Positions 14,894 through 22,872 are shown, numbered from the stretch's first letter. The stretch: DNA of 27,846 nucleotides from an uncultured Lachnospiraceae bacterium (GCA_910586255.1 CAJUHR010000027.1:45502-73347); one strand, 5' to 3'. Program-made: numbers and translations. Notes: a model not told the origin generated them from the letters alone.

Positions 14894-16300
14894 ATGTATA
14901 GAGAAAAGATTGTGGAGTATATGGATGCTCATCAGCAGGAGATGATTGAGGATATCTGTGAGCTGTGCCGGATTGACAGTGAGAAAATGCCTGCTGAGGA
15001 GGATATGCCTTACGGACCTGGTGTGGCAGAATGTCTGGATGCAGCTCTGGACATGGCAGAAGGCTATGGATTTGAGGTGCAGGACTATGACGGTTATGTG
15101 GGGTGTGTGGATTTTGACAGTACGCTTCCCAAACAGCTGGATATCCTGGCACACTTGGATATCGTTCCGGCAGGAGAAGGATGGAAGGTCACAGAGGCCT
15201 TTTGGCCGGTGGTAAAGGATGGCAGGCTTTACGGGCGGGGAACTGCAGATGACAAAGGCCCGGCAATAGCCGCTCTCTATGCCATGCGTGCTGTTAAGGA
15301 ATCCGGGATTCCTCTAAAGAAAAATGTGCGCCTGATCCTGGGAACAGATGAGGAATGTGGCAGCTCGGATATTAAGCATTACTATGCAATCGAGAAGGAG
15401 GCTCCCATGACCTTCTCACCAGACGGCCAATATCCGGTGGTGAATGTGGAGAAAGGGCGCCTGGAAGGACATTTTACGGCAGAATTTGAAAAGTCCGATG
15501 CATTGCCTAGACTGGTGAAGATCCAGGCAGGCACGAAGATCAATGTGGTGCCTGGAAAGGCGGCGGCCACAGTGGAAGGACTGGAGCTTTCTCTGTTGGA
15601 GGAGGCTGCTAAGAAGGTGGAAGAAGAGACGGGAATCGAATTCCAGTTTAATCCGGAGGAAGGCTTCTGCCAGATTACCGCGGTGGGAGAGGGAGCCCAC
15701 GCATCCAGGCCTCAGGAAGGCAACAATGCCATTACAGGACTTTTAGCCTTGCTGTGCAGACTTCCCTTTGCACCATGCTCTCAGATTGATTATCTGAAAA
15801 AGGTTGCCAATCTGATGCCCCACGGGGACGTAAACGGAACTACTCTGGGTGTGGACATGACGGATGACATTTCCGGCAGGCTGACTTTGGCCTTTTCCAT
15901 GCTAACAATAGATGGATCTGGCCTGGACGGACAGTTCGACAGCCGGGTGTCGGTTTGCGGCAATGAGGACAATGTGCTCAAGGTCATTAAGGAGAAGATG
16001 GCAGCAGTGGGAATCAAACTGTTGAATGATTCCATGATTCCGCCCCATATGGTAGATGGAGATTCTCTTTTTGTAAATACGCTTTTGAGTGTATATGAGA
16101 GCTATACAGGCAAGAAGGGAGAATGTCTTGCTATTGGCGGAGGAACCTATGTCCATAATCTGAAGAACGGGGTGGCATTTGGCGCATCCATGCCAGAGAC
16201 CGATAATCGGATGCATGGAGCAGATGAATTTGCTGTGGTGGAGGAGCTGGTGACCAGCGCCAAGATGTTTGCTCAGGTGATTGTGGATCTTTGCAGTTGA
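14894..16300 (+). CDS. pepV: M20 family dipeptidase, PepV/Sapep type
   Basis: A 468-residue cytosolic di-zinc dipeptidase that hydrolyses dipeptides with an N-terminal free amine. Metal and catalytic residues visible in family order are AHLDIVP (His about 87 with the next Asp), GRGTADDKGP (bridging Asp about 119), GTDEECGS (catalytic and metal Glu about 154-155), SPDGQYPV and the final MHGADEF (His about 440). The lid domain lies at about residues 185-360. Length matches Lactobacillus PepV. TAGGAGGG precedes the ATG by 7 bases. It complements IadA and the Xaa-Pro aminopeptidase in using peptides as amino-acid sources. A terminator follows at 16365. Confidence 0.94.
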   Translation: MYREKIVEYMDAHQQEMIEDICELCRIDSEKMPAEEDMPYGPGVAECLDAALDMAEGYGFEVQDYDGYVGCVDFDSTLPKQLDILAHLDIVPAGEGWKVTEAFWPVVKDGRLYGRGTADDKGPAIAALYAMRAVKESGIPLKKNVRLILGTDEECGSSDIKHYYAIEKEAPMTFSPDGQYPVVNVEKGRLEGHFTAEFEKSDALPRLVKIQAGTKINVVPGKAAATVEGLELSLLEEAAKKVEEETGIEFQFNPEEGFCQITAVGEGAHASRPQEGNNAITGLLALLCRLPFAPCSQIDYLKKVANLMPHGDVNGTTLGVDMTDDISGRLTLAFSMLTIDGSGLDGQFDSRVSVCGNEDNVLKVIKEKMAAVGIKLLNDSMIPPHMVDGDSLFVNTLLSVYESYTGKKGECLAIGGGTYVHNLKNGVAFGASMPETDNRMHGADEFAVVEELVTSAKMFAQVIVDLCS

Positions 16301-16364
16301 GGCAGGGAAAACCCATGTCATTTCGTTGAGCTTTACCAAAAGGTACACCATGAAAAGACAGGAG

Positions 16365-16396
16365 AGCAGCAGCCTGAAACAGGTTGCTGCTTTTTC
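16365..16396 (+). terminator. Terminator of pepV
   Basis: A 12-pair stem (16365-16376 with 16380-16391, one G-U) with an AAA loop, followed by TTTTCT. Confidence 0.92.
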
Positions 16397-16448
16397 TGAT
16401 GGCGCGCCGGGTACAGCACACATTTCCGGATCAGGAATTCCTAAAATT

Positions 16449-16480
16449 ACATCGGGCGTTCGCCCGATGTGAACAGTAAC
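16449..16480 (+). repeat. Perfect hairpin joined to TGTGAACAGTAAC
   Basis: ACATCGGGCG (16449-16458) and CGCCCGATGT (16461-16470) are perfect complements with a 2-base centre. The 13-base motif TGTGAACAGTAAC starts inside the right arm at 16468. No T-tract follows, so a terminator is unlikely. The same motif follows the palindrome near 6005. Confidence 0.65.
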
Positions 16481-16520
16481 AAATATACGATAATTAATAA
16501 AAAATTTGTCATAAACCTCT

Positions 16521-16548
16521 TTTCAAAATAGAAAATATCTGCTATAAT
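16521..16548 (+). promoter_or_regulatory. Promoter of the tRNA-Pro gene
   Basis: TTTCAA (16521-16526), 16 bases, then TATAAT (16543-16548) preceded by TGC (extended -10). The tRNA begins 39 bases downstream. Confidence 0.7.
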
Positions 16549-16586
16549 AGCAAAGTCGGTTGAGAACAGACTGGCAGCTAAAAGGG

Positions 16587-16660
16587 CGGGGTATGGCGTA
16601 GCTTGGTAGCGCGCTCGGCTGGGGGCCGAGAGGTCGCAGGTTCAAATCCTGTTGCCCCGA
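16587..16660 (+). tRNA. tRNA-Pro, anticodon GGG
   Basis: A 74-base cloverleaf. The acceptor stem CGGGGTA pairs with TGCCCCG with C1-G72, typical of proline tRNA, and discriminator A73. The D arm is GCGT/GCGC. The anticodon stem CTCGG/CCGAG holds the loop CTGGGGG, giving anticodon GGG. The T arm is GCAGG TTCAAAT CCTGT. CCA is not encoded. The tRNA has its own promoter and a terminator-like hairpin and is the only tRNA in the window. Confidence 0.95.
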
Positions 16661-16671
16661 TGAGAATAGTG

Positions 16672-16719
16672 AAAATAAGGATTTAGAGCATTGAGAAGAT
16701 GCTGTAAATCCTTATTTTT
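16672..16719 (+). terminator. Terminator of the tRNA-Pro gene
   Basis: AAAATAAGGATTTA (16672-16685) pairs with TAAATCCTTATTTT (16705-16718). An inner AGCAT/ATGCT stem follows after one mismatch. The arm itself ends in a T run. Confidence 0.88.
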
Positions 16720-16721
16720 AT

Positions 16722-17315
16722 ATGCAGGACGATATAGGGAAATGTATTGATTCCATCAGCAAGCAGTTAAAGAAGAAGAGGATACGGGACGACCATATTT
16801 TACAAAGGCATAGCGGTCAATGGAAAGACTTTGCGAAAAGTGAGCTGGTTTCTGATATTTTGCGTGGAAAATCGCTCACCCAAATTATAATTTCAGAAGA
16901 AATTAAAAACGGAATTAAGATGCAGTGGCTGATTGACGGAAAATAGAGATGCACTACATTGGACGATTATTTACATGACGGATTTGCCATCCCAAATAAT
17001 GTGAAAAATTACAGTATAAAGTATCAAACCCCGAAAGTGAGTGCAAATGGCAATGGGATCTTAAATGAAGAAGGATTTCCGGACATGGAATGGATATCCT
17101 TTGACATTCGCGGAAAGAAATTTTCACAATTGCCAGATGAGTTGCAGGATATATTCAGAGATCGTCAAATACCGGTTCTATATAATATGGATTGTACGAA
17201 AAAGGATATTGCAGATGATATCGCCCGTTTTAACAGAAGCAGGCCTATGAACAAGGCGCAAAACGGATCGGATCAGAGAAAAAACTTTTTGCGGATGAAG
17301 CGAGAAGCTGCTTAA
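16722..17315 (+). pseudogene. Broken DUF262-type (GmrSD N-terminal/ParB-like) gene
   Basis: Two segments in the same frame (16722-16946 and 16947-17315) join into one protein if TAG 16944-16946 is read as CAG. The junction then gives DGKQRCTTLDDY, which matches the DGQQR-x-TTL signature of DUF262 proteins, known from GmrSD-type restriction and related systems. Upstream ELVSDILRGKSL and downstream SRPMNKAQNG also fit the family. Past NG the reading frame appears lost: the plus-one frame encodes EKKLFADEARSCLTCYV, a more natural continuation. The gene therefore carries an amber stop in its key motif and a downstream frameshift. No start site with a good ribosome sequence is visible. It lies directly behind tRNA-Pro and is AT-rich, which suggests a horizontally acquired gene in decay. 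Confidence 0.65.
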
Positions 17316-17328
17316 CCTGCTATGTGGG

Positions 17329-17535
17329 ATGAACGGCTGTACCGGGTGTTCTTTTATGGTTAAAAGTTTTGGAGGAAATAATCAGGAGAACTTGAGCGAG
17401 TATGCAATAGATAAAGAGCTCCTAAATATAATTATCGCATCAATGCAAAAATATTATGATGATATCCAAAAGAGGATAATGAGCCTGGAGAATGTGAACA
17501 GTAGCACTGTATCTTACTGTTCACACCATGACTAA
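17329..17535 (+). other. Doubtful short reading frame at the end of the decayed region
   Basis: A 68-residue frame with MVKSFGGNNQENLSEY and a helical AIDKELLNIIIASMQKYYDDIQKR stretch. There is no clear ribosome site. Its last 14 residues are encoded by the inverted repeat at 17494-17524 and part of the next hairpin, so the original C-terminus has probably been replaced. It could be a 3' remnant of the DUF262 gene or of a neighbour. Not claimed as functional. Confidence 0.3.
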
Positions 17536-17556
17536 TCATTCCTCTGATTAGTCATG
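17494..17556. repeat. Two adjacent hairpins, the first built from an inverted GTGAACAGTA pair
   Basis: GTGAACAGTA (17494-17503) and TACTGTTCAC (17515-17524) are perfect complements with an 11-base loop. Directly after, CATGACTAATCA (17527-17538) and TGATTAGTCATG (17545-17556) form a perfect 12-pair stem with a 6-base loop. Neither is followed by a T-tract. The first uses the same dispersed motif as 6024 and 16468. Confidence 0.75.
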
Positions 17557-17619
17557 GGCCAGTACAGTTATGGAGTAACCACTGTATGAGGGGCGCGATA
17601 TTTTCATTGGGAAAAGAGG

Positions 17620-17648
17620 TTTACAGCGGGTTTTTTATTTGCTATCAT
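17620..17648 (+). promoter_or_regulatory. Promoter of the HAD gene, with an inverted repeat in its leader
   Basis: TTTACA (17620-17625), 17 bases, TATCAT (17643-17648). Ten to forty bases later GTAACGGTT (17664-17672) and AACTGTTAC (17687-17695) form a 9-base dyad with one mismatch. This could be a leader stem or an operator. Confidence 0.6.
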
Positions 17649-17726
17649 ATTATTTAAGAAAACGTAACGGTTTTAGATAACTCTCGAACTGTTACAGGAA
17701 AACAACAAAAACAGAGAGGGAAATTG

Positions 17727-18578
17727 GTGGTTTTTGGCAAGATTTGGGGAGCTGACCACCTGGTGGAACGGAGGATGGAAGAGTACAAGGAAAAAGGGCT
17801 TATCAGCTTTGATATGGATATGACCCTTTTAAACCATGAGGACTGGAAGATACCGGACAGCGCCCTTCTTGCTCTGGACCGGCTGAGAGAGCGGTACTAT
17901 ATTGTGATTGCCACAGGGAGGGATATGGATGCAAAGTACAGTGCAGGCTTGACAGACCAGGTGAAGCCGGACGGAGTGATTCATTTAAACGGAACAAAGG
18001 TAACCGTGGGAAAGAAGCTGATCCATGAGCATCGGATGGATCGGGGATTGGTGGAGCGCCTCCTTCATTTTACGAAAGGAAAGGACTTTGCCGTGGGGAT
18101 CAGTGTAGGGGCGGAGGATTTTTTTATGAATCCGGAATATGTGACCCGTCACGATATGATCCGGTGGAATCGCTCGGATCGGAGCTTTCGTGATCCGTGG
18201 AAGCTTCTTGACATGCCGGTCCGTACTATGGCTTACATCGGAAAGGAACCGGGGACAAGGCTGGTGGAAAAAGCGTTTCCGGAGCTTAAGCTTCCCATGT
18301 TTTCCAGCATGGAGGGAGCAGATGTGATTGAGCGAAGTGTTTCCAAGGCAGATGGGCTATTGCGGCTCTGTGAGTATTTTCATGTGCCAATCGAAAGGAC
18401 GGTGGCTTTTGGGGACAGCATGAATGATTATGAGATGATCCAGATGGCCGGAATCGGTGTGGCCATGGGCAATGGCCGGGAGGATCTGAAAAGGGCGGCA
18501 GATTATGTGACGGATCCCATTGGGGAGGACGGGGTTTTTAAGGCCTGCGCTTGGTTGGGATTATTTAAGGAACAGTAA
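17727..18578 (+). CDS. Cof-type HAD-IIB family hydrolase
   Basis: A cytosolic phosphatase of the Cof subfamily, 283 residues, likely acting on sugar phosphates or other small phosphate esters. HAD motifs are visible in order: FDMDMTLL (nucleophile and acid Asp), VIATGRD (Thr of motif II), the Lys of SKADGL, and FGDSMNDYEMIQMAGIGVAMGNG (motif IV). The cap of the IIB type fills the middle third. Start choice: GAGGG 6 bases before GTG 17727 is better than TTG 17724. An ATG at 17775 would give a start closer to the family norm but has no spacing for its GGAGG. The gene ends in GGAACAGTAACA, which contains the dispersed motif core. The substrate cannot be told from sequence. Confidence 0.87.
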   Translation: MVFGKIWGADHLVERRMEEYKEKGLISFDMDMTLLNHEDWKIPDSALLALDRLRERYYIVIATGRDMDAKYSAGLTDQVKPDGVIHLNGTKVTVGKKLIHEHRMDRGLVERLLHFTKGKDFAVGISVGAEDFFMNPEYVTRHDMIRWNRSDRSFRDPWKLLDMPVRTMAYIGKEPGTRLVEKAFPELKLPMFSSMEGADVIERSVSKADGLLRLCEYFHVPIERTVAFGDSMNDYEMIQMAGIGVAMGNGREDLKRAADYVTDPIGEDGVFKACAWLGLFKEQ

Positions 18579-18659
18579 CAATTTTCAAACAAGCGTTGGT
18601 ATAAAAGAGTACAGTGGTTTATGATGCTAAAAATAAAAAGGGGAAGGATGGAGAGAAAT

Positions 18660-20075
18660 ATGGCACGTAATTATGAATTGGTGGTGATCGGAGCCGGTCC
18701 GGGAGGTTATACGGCTGCTTTGAAGGCGGCAGGCTTCGGAATGAAGGTGGCAGTGGTGGATCAGGACAGGCTGGGAGGAGTCTGTGTCAATCGGGGATGT
18801 ATTCCAACCAAAGCCCTTTTGCATGCCTCAAATATTTTTTCCATGATGCAGAGATGTGATGAGTTTGGAGTGTCTACGGATTTTATATCCTTTGATTTCG
18901 GAAAGATGCAGGATTACAAGAGGCGCTCGGTCCGTCAGTACCGTCAGGGAATCGAGAAGCTTTTCCAGGAAAACGGTATTGATTTTATCAGAGGTACAGC
19001 CACCATACGAAGGGAAAAGACCATTGAGGTGGTGGGAGATGAGGGAAGAGAGTATCTCCATGGCGATAATATTATCATAGCCACAGGAGCATCTCCGGTG
19101 ATTCCGGACATTCCAGGCATCAATCTGCCGGGAGTCAGCAACAGCGACCGGCTTCTGACAGCTCAGAGCTGGAATTTTGACCGGGTGGTTATCATGGGCG
19201 GAGGCGTGATCGGTGTGGAATTTGCCACCATATTCCAGGCGCTCTGCTCCAATGTGACGATTGTGGAGATGGGGCCTCACCTTTTAGGTCCCATGGACAC
19301 GGAGGTGGCTCTGGCCTTAGAGGATCAGCTGCGGGATAAAGGGATTACAATCCACTGCAATTCAACTATAGAGGAGATTTCGGAGGAGGACGGTTTAAAT
19401 TGCCAGATCCTCAACCATCAGACCGGAGAGACCAGCCGGATTCGGGCCAGTCAGGTGGTAGTTGCCGTGGGACGGAGGCCCTATATGGACAATCTTATTG
19501 GTGAGGATGTCTCCTTGGAGATTCGCAATGGACGGCTGGCGGTGAATGCGGATTTTATGACCAGTGAGATGCACATCTATGCTATCGGGGATGTGGTTTC
19601 CAAGACGCAGCTTGCCCATGTGGCCATGGCTCAGGCAACCTACGTGGTAGAAAAAATTGCCGGACAGCCTCACAGCATCCGTCTGGAGGCAGTGCCCAAT
19701 GGCATGTATGTATCGCTTCCAATTGTGCCCAACTGTATCTATACGGTGCCGGAGATTGCCACAGTGGGAATCACTGAGGAGACAGCCAACACCCTGGGGA
19801 TGAAGGTGCGTTGCGGTGTCTATGATATGAATGATAACGGCAAATCGATTATCACACACAAGGAAAAAGGGTTTATCCGGATGATTTTTGAGGCATATTC
19901 CAATACGATTGTGGGAGCTCAGATGGTTTGTCCCCGTGCAACAGACATGATTGGGGAGATGGCCACAGCAATTGCCAACGGGCTGACGGCGGAACAGCTG
20001 TCCCGGGCCATGCGGGCTCATCCCACCTACAGTGAGGGAATCGCTGCTGCTATTGAGGATGCCATGAGAGAATAG
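18660..20075 (+). CDS. lpdA: Dihydrolipoyl dehydrogenase-like flavoprotein
   Basis: A 471-residue FAD-dependent disulfide oxidoreductase. The start at 18660 is chosen because GGAGAG lies at the right distance and gives MARNYELVVIGAGPGGYTAA; in-frame ATGs at 18621 and 18648 lack a usable site. FAD motif GAGPGG is near residue 10. The redox pair is GGVCVNRGC (Cys42 and Cys47). The NAD motif is MGGGVIGVEFA (about 180), and the second FAD motif is IYAIGDV. The dimer-interface catalytic pair is HPTYSE (about 454). It therefore has all residues for lipoamide or a similar disulfide. No E1, E2, GcvH or lipoate gene is near, so the partner is unknown. A promoter-like TG-G-TATAAA lies at 18597-18605. 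The aminopeptidase starts 50 bases downstream. Confidence 0.88.
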   Translation: MARNYELVVIGAGPGGYTAALKAAGFGMKVAVVDQDRLGGVCVNRGCIPTKALLHASNIFSMMQRCDEFGVSTDFISFDFGKMQDYKRRSVRQYRQGIEKLFQENGIDFIRGTATIRREKTIEVVGDEGREYLHGDNIIIATGASPVIPDIPGINLPGVSNSDRLLTAQSWNFDRVVIMGGGVIGVEFATIFQALCSNVTIVEMGPHLLGPMDTEVALALEDQLRDKGITIHCNSTIEEISEEDGLNCQILNHQTGETSRIRASQVVVAVGRRPYMDNLIGEDVSLEIRNGRLAVNADFMTSEMHIYAIGDVVSKTQLAHVAMAQATYVVEKIAGQPHSIRLEAVPNGMYVSLPIVPNCIYTVPEIATVGITEETANTLGMKVRCGVYDMNDNGKSIITHKEKGFIRMIFEAYSNTIVGAQMVCPRATDMIGEMATAIANGLTAEQLSRAMRAHPTYSEGIAAAIEDAMRE

Positions 20076-20125
20076 GGACGAAAGGATGAAATGTGTCGTG
20101 ATACGGGCACAGAATGGAGGAAAAG

Positions 20126-21922
20126 ATGAGTGAGACTGCAAAGAGAATTGCCAAGCTTCGGGAGCTGATGCGGGAGCGCAGGATCGATGCCTATCTGGTT
20201 CCCACCTCGGATTACCATGAGTCGGAATATGTGGGGAAGCATTTCGCCTGCAGAGAATTTATTACCGGATTTACCGGCTCTGCGGGAACGGCTCTGATCG
20301 GAAAGCACTGGGCCGGTCTGTGGACCGATGGCCGCTATTTTGTTCAGGCAGCCGCGGAGCTGGAAGGAAGCGGTGTGGAGCTGATGAAAATGGGGGAGCC
20401 GGGAGTGCCCACCCTGGAGGAATACTTGGAACAGCATCTGCCTCACCATGGGATTCTCGGTTTTGACGGCCGGGTCATCAATGCCCGGATGGGAGAGGAG
20501 CTGCAGGAGCGCCTGGAGAGCAAGGGGATTTCCTTTGCCTATACGGAGGCGCTGGTGGGGGATATCTGGGAGGACCGGCCGGCTCTGCCCGGTGAGCCCA
20601 TTTGGATTTTGGAAGACAAGTATGCGGGACGATCCGCAAAGGAGAAGATTCAGGAGCTGAGACAGGAGATGGAGAAAAATCACGCAACGGTCCATCTTCT
20701 CACTACGTTGGACGATATTGTATGGCTTTTGAATATCCGGGGGAACGATATTCCACACAATCCGGTGATGCTTTCCTATGCGGCAGTGACGGCGAAGGAG
20801 TTTTGTCTGTTTGTAAATCTGCAGGCTGTTTCCGGTGAGGCGCGTGCTTATCTGGAAGGACTTGGGGTCACTCTTTACCCATATCAGGAGATATATACCT
20901 ATGTACAGGAGCTGTATCATGAGCGGGTATTGCTGGAAAAGGGAAAGGTCAACTATGCTATTGTCCGGTATCTGGACGATTCTAACCGGATTATTGACAA
21001 GATGAATCCCACTGTGATGAAAAAGGCTGAGAAATCTCCCGCAGAGATTGAGAATCTGAAAAAGGCTCACATCCGGGATGGTGTGGCCATGACAAAATAC
21101 ATCTATTGGCTTAAGCATAACATTGGCAGGATTCCCATGACCGAGTGCAGTGTGGCAGAGCATTTGCAGAAGCTGCGCAGAGATCAGGGAGCATTGGATG
21201 AGAGCTTTACCACGATTTCTGCTTACGGTGCCAATGGGGCTATGTGTCATTATCACGCTCAGGAGGAAAGCTGTGCTAAACTGGAGCCCCGGGGACTGTA
21301 TCTGGTGGATTCCGGCGGTCAGTATCTGGAGGGAACCACAGATATCACCAGAACCATGGCATTAGGGCCGGTGACGGATAAAGAGAGGGAGCACTATACC
21401 TTAGTTCTGATGAGCATGCTTCGCCTGGGACATGTAAGGTTTTTGGAAGGGTGCAGTGGTCTGAGCCTGGACTATGTGGCCAGAGAGCTGATGTGGAGAC
21501 GAGGGCTTAATTACAACCATGGAACCGGACACGGGGTAGGATATCTTCTCAATGTCCATGAAAGGCCGGTGGGAATCCGGTTTAAGACGGTTCCGGAACG
21601 GCAGGACGGGGCGCCCTTTGCGCCGGGCATGGTGTGTTCCGATGAGCCGGGGATCTATATAGAGGGAAGCCACGGGATACGCACGGAGAATCTGGTGTTT
21701 TGTAAGGAAGCAAAGACCACGGAGTATGGGAGATTTTTTGAGTTTGAGTATCTGACCTATGTACCGATTGATTTAGAGCCGGTGGATGTGACACTGATGG
21801 AGGACAAGGATATTGCTTATCTCAATGAGTATCACAGCCAGGTATATGAGAAGATATCACCCTTTTTGGAGCCGGAGGAGGCAGAGTGGCTAAGGGAAGT
21901 GACCCGGCCTTTGACAAGATAA
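20126..21922 (+). CDS. pepP: Xaa-Pro aminopeptidase, M24B, long form
   Basis: A 598-residue cytosolic metallopeptidase that removes any residue preceding proline at a peptide N-terminus. The length fits the three-domain type (two creatinase-like N-terminal domains plus catalytic pita-bread domain) seen in eukaryotic APP1 and many Clostridia. Metal ligands are visible: YLVDSGGQYLEGTTDITR (two Asp, about 394 and 405), NHGTGHGVG (His, about 464-472), SDEPGIYIEGSHGIRTEN (Glu about 506) and FFEFEYLT (Glu about 540). GGAGG lies 5 bases before ATG 20126; the in-frame ATG at 20114 overlaps that site and is less likely. It probably shares a transcript with lpdA. A terminator follows. Confidence 0.93.
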   Translation: MSETAKRIAKLRELMRERRIDAYLVPTSDYHESEYVGKHFACREFITGFTGSAGTALIGKHWAGLWTDGRYFVQAAAELEGSGVELMKMGEPGVPTLEEYLEQHLPHHGILGFDGRVINARMGEELQERLESKGISFAYTEALVGDIWEDRPALPGEPIWILEDKYAGRSAKEKIQELRQEMEKNHATVHLLTTLDDIVWLLNIRGNDIPHNPVMLSYAAVTAKEFCLFVNLQAVSGEARAYLEGLGVTLYPYQEIYTYVQELYHERVLLEKGKVNYAIVRYLDDSNRIIDKMNPTVMKKAEKSPAEIENLKKAHIRDGVAMTKYIYWLKHNIGRIPMTECSVAEHLQKLRRDQGALDESFTTISAYGANGAMCHYHAQEESCAKLEPRGLYLVDSGGQYLEGTTDITRTMALGPVTDKEREHYTLVLMSMLRLGHVRFLEGCSGLSLDYVARELMWRRGLNYNHGTGHGVGYLLNVHERPVGIRFKTVPERQDGAPFAPGMVCSDEPGIYIEGSHGIRTENLVFCKEAKTTEYGRFFEFEYLTYVPIDLEPVDVTLMEDKDIAYLNEYHSQVYEKISPFLEPEEAEWLREVTRPLTR

Positions 21923-21944
21923 GGTGTTTTGTGGAAAAAAGCCG

Positions 21945-21994
21945 CGCGGCTTCTTTGGCAGGTTATTTTACCGGTCAAAGGGCCGCGTGATTTT
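21945..21994 (+). terminator. Terminator after the Xaa-Pro aminopeptidase
   Basis: CGCGGC-TT-CTTTG (21945-21957) pairs with CAAAG-G-GCCGCG (21976-21987) with a small internal loop, followed by TGATTTTT. A shorter palindrome (AAGCC-GCGC-GGCTT) overlaps the left arm and would compete with it. Confidence 0.65.
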
Positions 21995-22035
21995 TGGTGT
22001 TTATTGCCATTGGTGAAAGGCGGACACAGCAAGGA

Positions 22036-22150
22036 TTATACTAGTACTGCCTTGCGGAAATTCCGGTGAATTCGGCACTCGCTATTTCCGCCCTCTGCAC
22101 GCCTGCAAAGCTAGACGTAGGCACCGCTACGCCGTTGCTTTTCAGACACA
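22036..22150. other. Structured intergenic element with two stems
   Basis: GCGGAAAT (22054-22061) and ATTTCCGC (22084-22091) are perfect complements 22 bases apart. CGTAG (22116-22120) pairs with CTACG (22127-22131) inside a looser outer pairing of GCAAAGC with GCTTTT. The GC content is higher than the flanks and no gene fits. It lies downstream of both convergent genes and could be a REP/MITE-type element. A TTATACTAGTACTGCC at its left edge resembles, in reverse, sequence near 27785-27800. Confidence 0.45.
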
Positions 22151-22181
22151 CAGCCGACAGAAAGTAATTTTAAAATGCACT

Positions 22182-22748
22182 TTAAGGCAGATTCACAAGG
22201 ATATAAGCATGGTTGACGGCAGGAAGAAAAATGTCCAAAAGATCATGAGTGCGGATTTTCAGGCTGGATGTGTTGATGCAGGGATGACAGCCAACATACT
22301 CATGATGATCGATCACGGCCTGATCAATCAAAAGCTGCACCTGGTTTTTGTGGTCATTCATTAGTCCAAGGATGCTGACGGAGCCTGGGGTAATATCCAG
22401 GTATTGTTCCATGAACTCCTCCGGTGCAAAGGACAGCCGGGCGCTTCCAATCTGACGTGACAGAACGGCAGTCTTGAATTTTTTCGTTCCAGGCATCATC
22501 AGAAGATAAAATTTGGTCTTTTGAGCATTGCAGAGAAAGAGATTTTTGCAGATGTCAATCTTTAAAAGCTTATCTATGTCATGGCAGTCCTGGATGGTTG
22601 CCGTGGGGAAATGGTCGGCCCGCAGGTAGGAGATTCCAAGACTATCCAGCAGATCATAGGTGCGAAGCTCTTTGGAAAGGCGGTTTGCGGTGTTCTCCGG
22701 CCGTCCCTGGTACAGGATTGGGTCAATGTAAAAGTTGTCTGTGTTCAT
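22182..22748 (-). CDS. Prolyl-tRNA editing (YbaK/ProX) domain protein
   Basis: A 188-residue stand-alone trans-editing protein, similar to ProX/PrdX, which deacylates mischarged Ala-tRNA(Pro) or related errors. Family marks are SLGISYLRADHFPTATIQD near the N-terminus, DICKNLFLCNAQKTKFYLLMM with the substrate-contacting Lys, the strand pair SARLSFAPEEFMEQYLDITPGSVSILGLMND, and VGCHPCINTSSLKI near the end. The start is fixed by AAGGAGG 8 bases before ATG 22748 on the minus strand. A good promoter lies at 22801-22828. It is divergent from rlmD, so both translation-quality genes share a 124-base control region. Its 3' side opens into the structured element at 22036-22150. Confidence 0.9.
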   Translation of the reverse strand: MNTDNFYIDPILYQGRPENTANRLSKELRTYDLLDSLGISYLRADHFPTATIQDCHDIDKLLKIDICKNLFLCNAQKTKFYLLMMPGTKKFKTAVLSRQIGSARLSFAPEEFMEQYLDITPGSVSILGLMNDHKNQVQLLIDQAVIDHHEYVGCHPCINTSSLKIRTHDLLDIFLPAVNHAYILVNLP

Positions 22749-22800
22749 GAGAATATCCTCCTTTTGGGATGGTGTTAAAATACCTTTTAACTCTGGTATC

Positions 22801-22828
22801 ATTATAGTTGAAAACAGGGGATTTGCAA
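22801..22828 (-). promoter_or_regulatory. Promoter of the prolyl-tRNA editing gene
   Basis: On the minus strand TTGCAA (22828-22823), a 16-base spacer, then TATAAT (22806-22801). TTGCAA is its own complement, so it could also serve as a -35 box toward rlmD, although no good -10 box is seen on that side. Confidence 0.8.
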
Positions 22829-22872
22829 CCGAATTTTGAATAGTTTCTTCTTGAAACAGAATGGAGGATAAT

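Noticed and set aside
16587..17556. Integrated element using tRNA-Pro as attachment site
   Set aside because: No second copy of the tRNA 3' end is visible within the window, and no integrase adjoins it. The decayed gene next to it is suggestive only.
20027..21256. A 409-residue minus-strand frame opposite the Xaa-Pro aminopeptidase
   Set aside because: No family features; the plus strand carries all M24 ligands in order.
22749..22860. T-box or riboswitch before the prolyl-tRNA editing gene
   Set aside because: The space between the predicted transcription start and the ATG is about 45 bases, too short, and no T-box sequence is seen.
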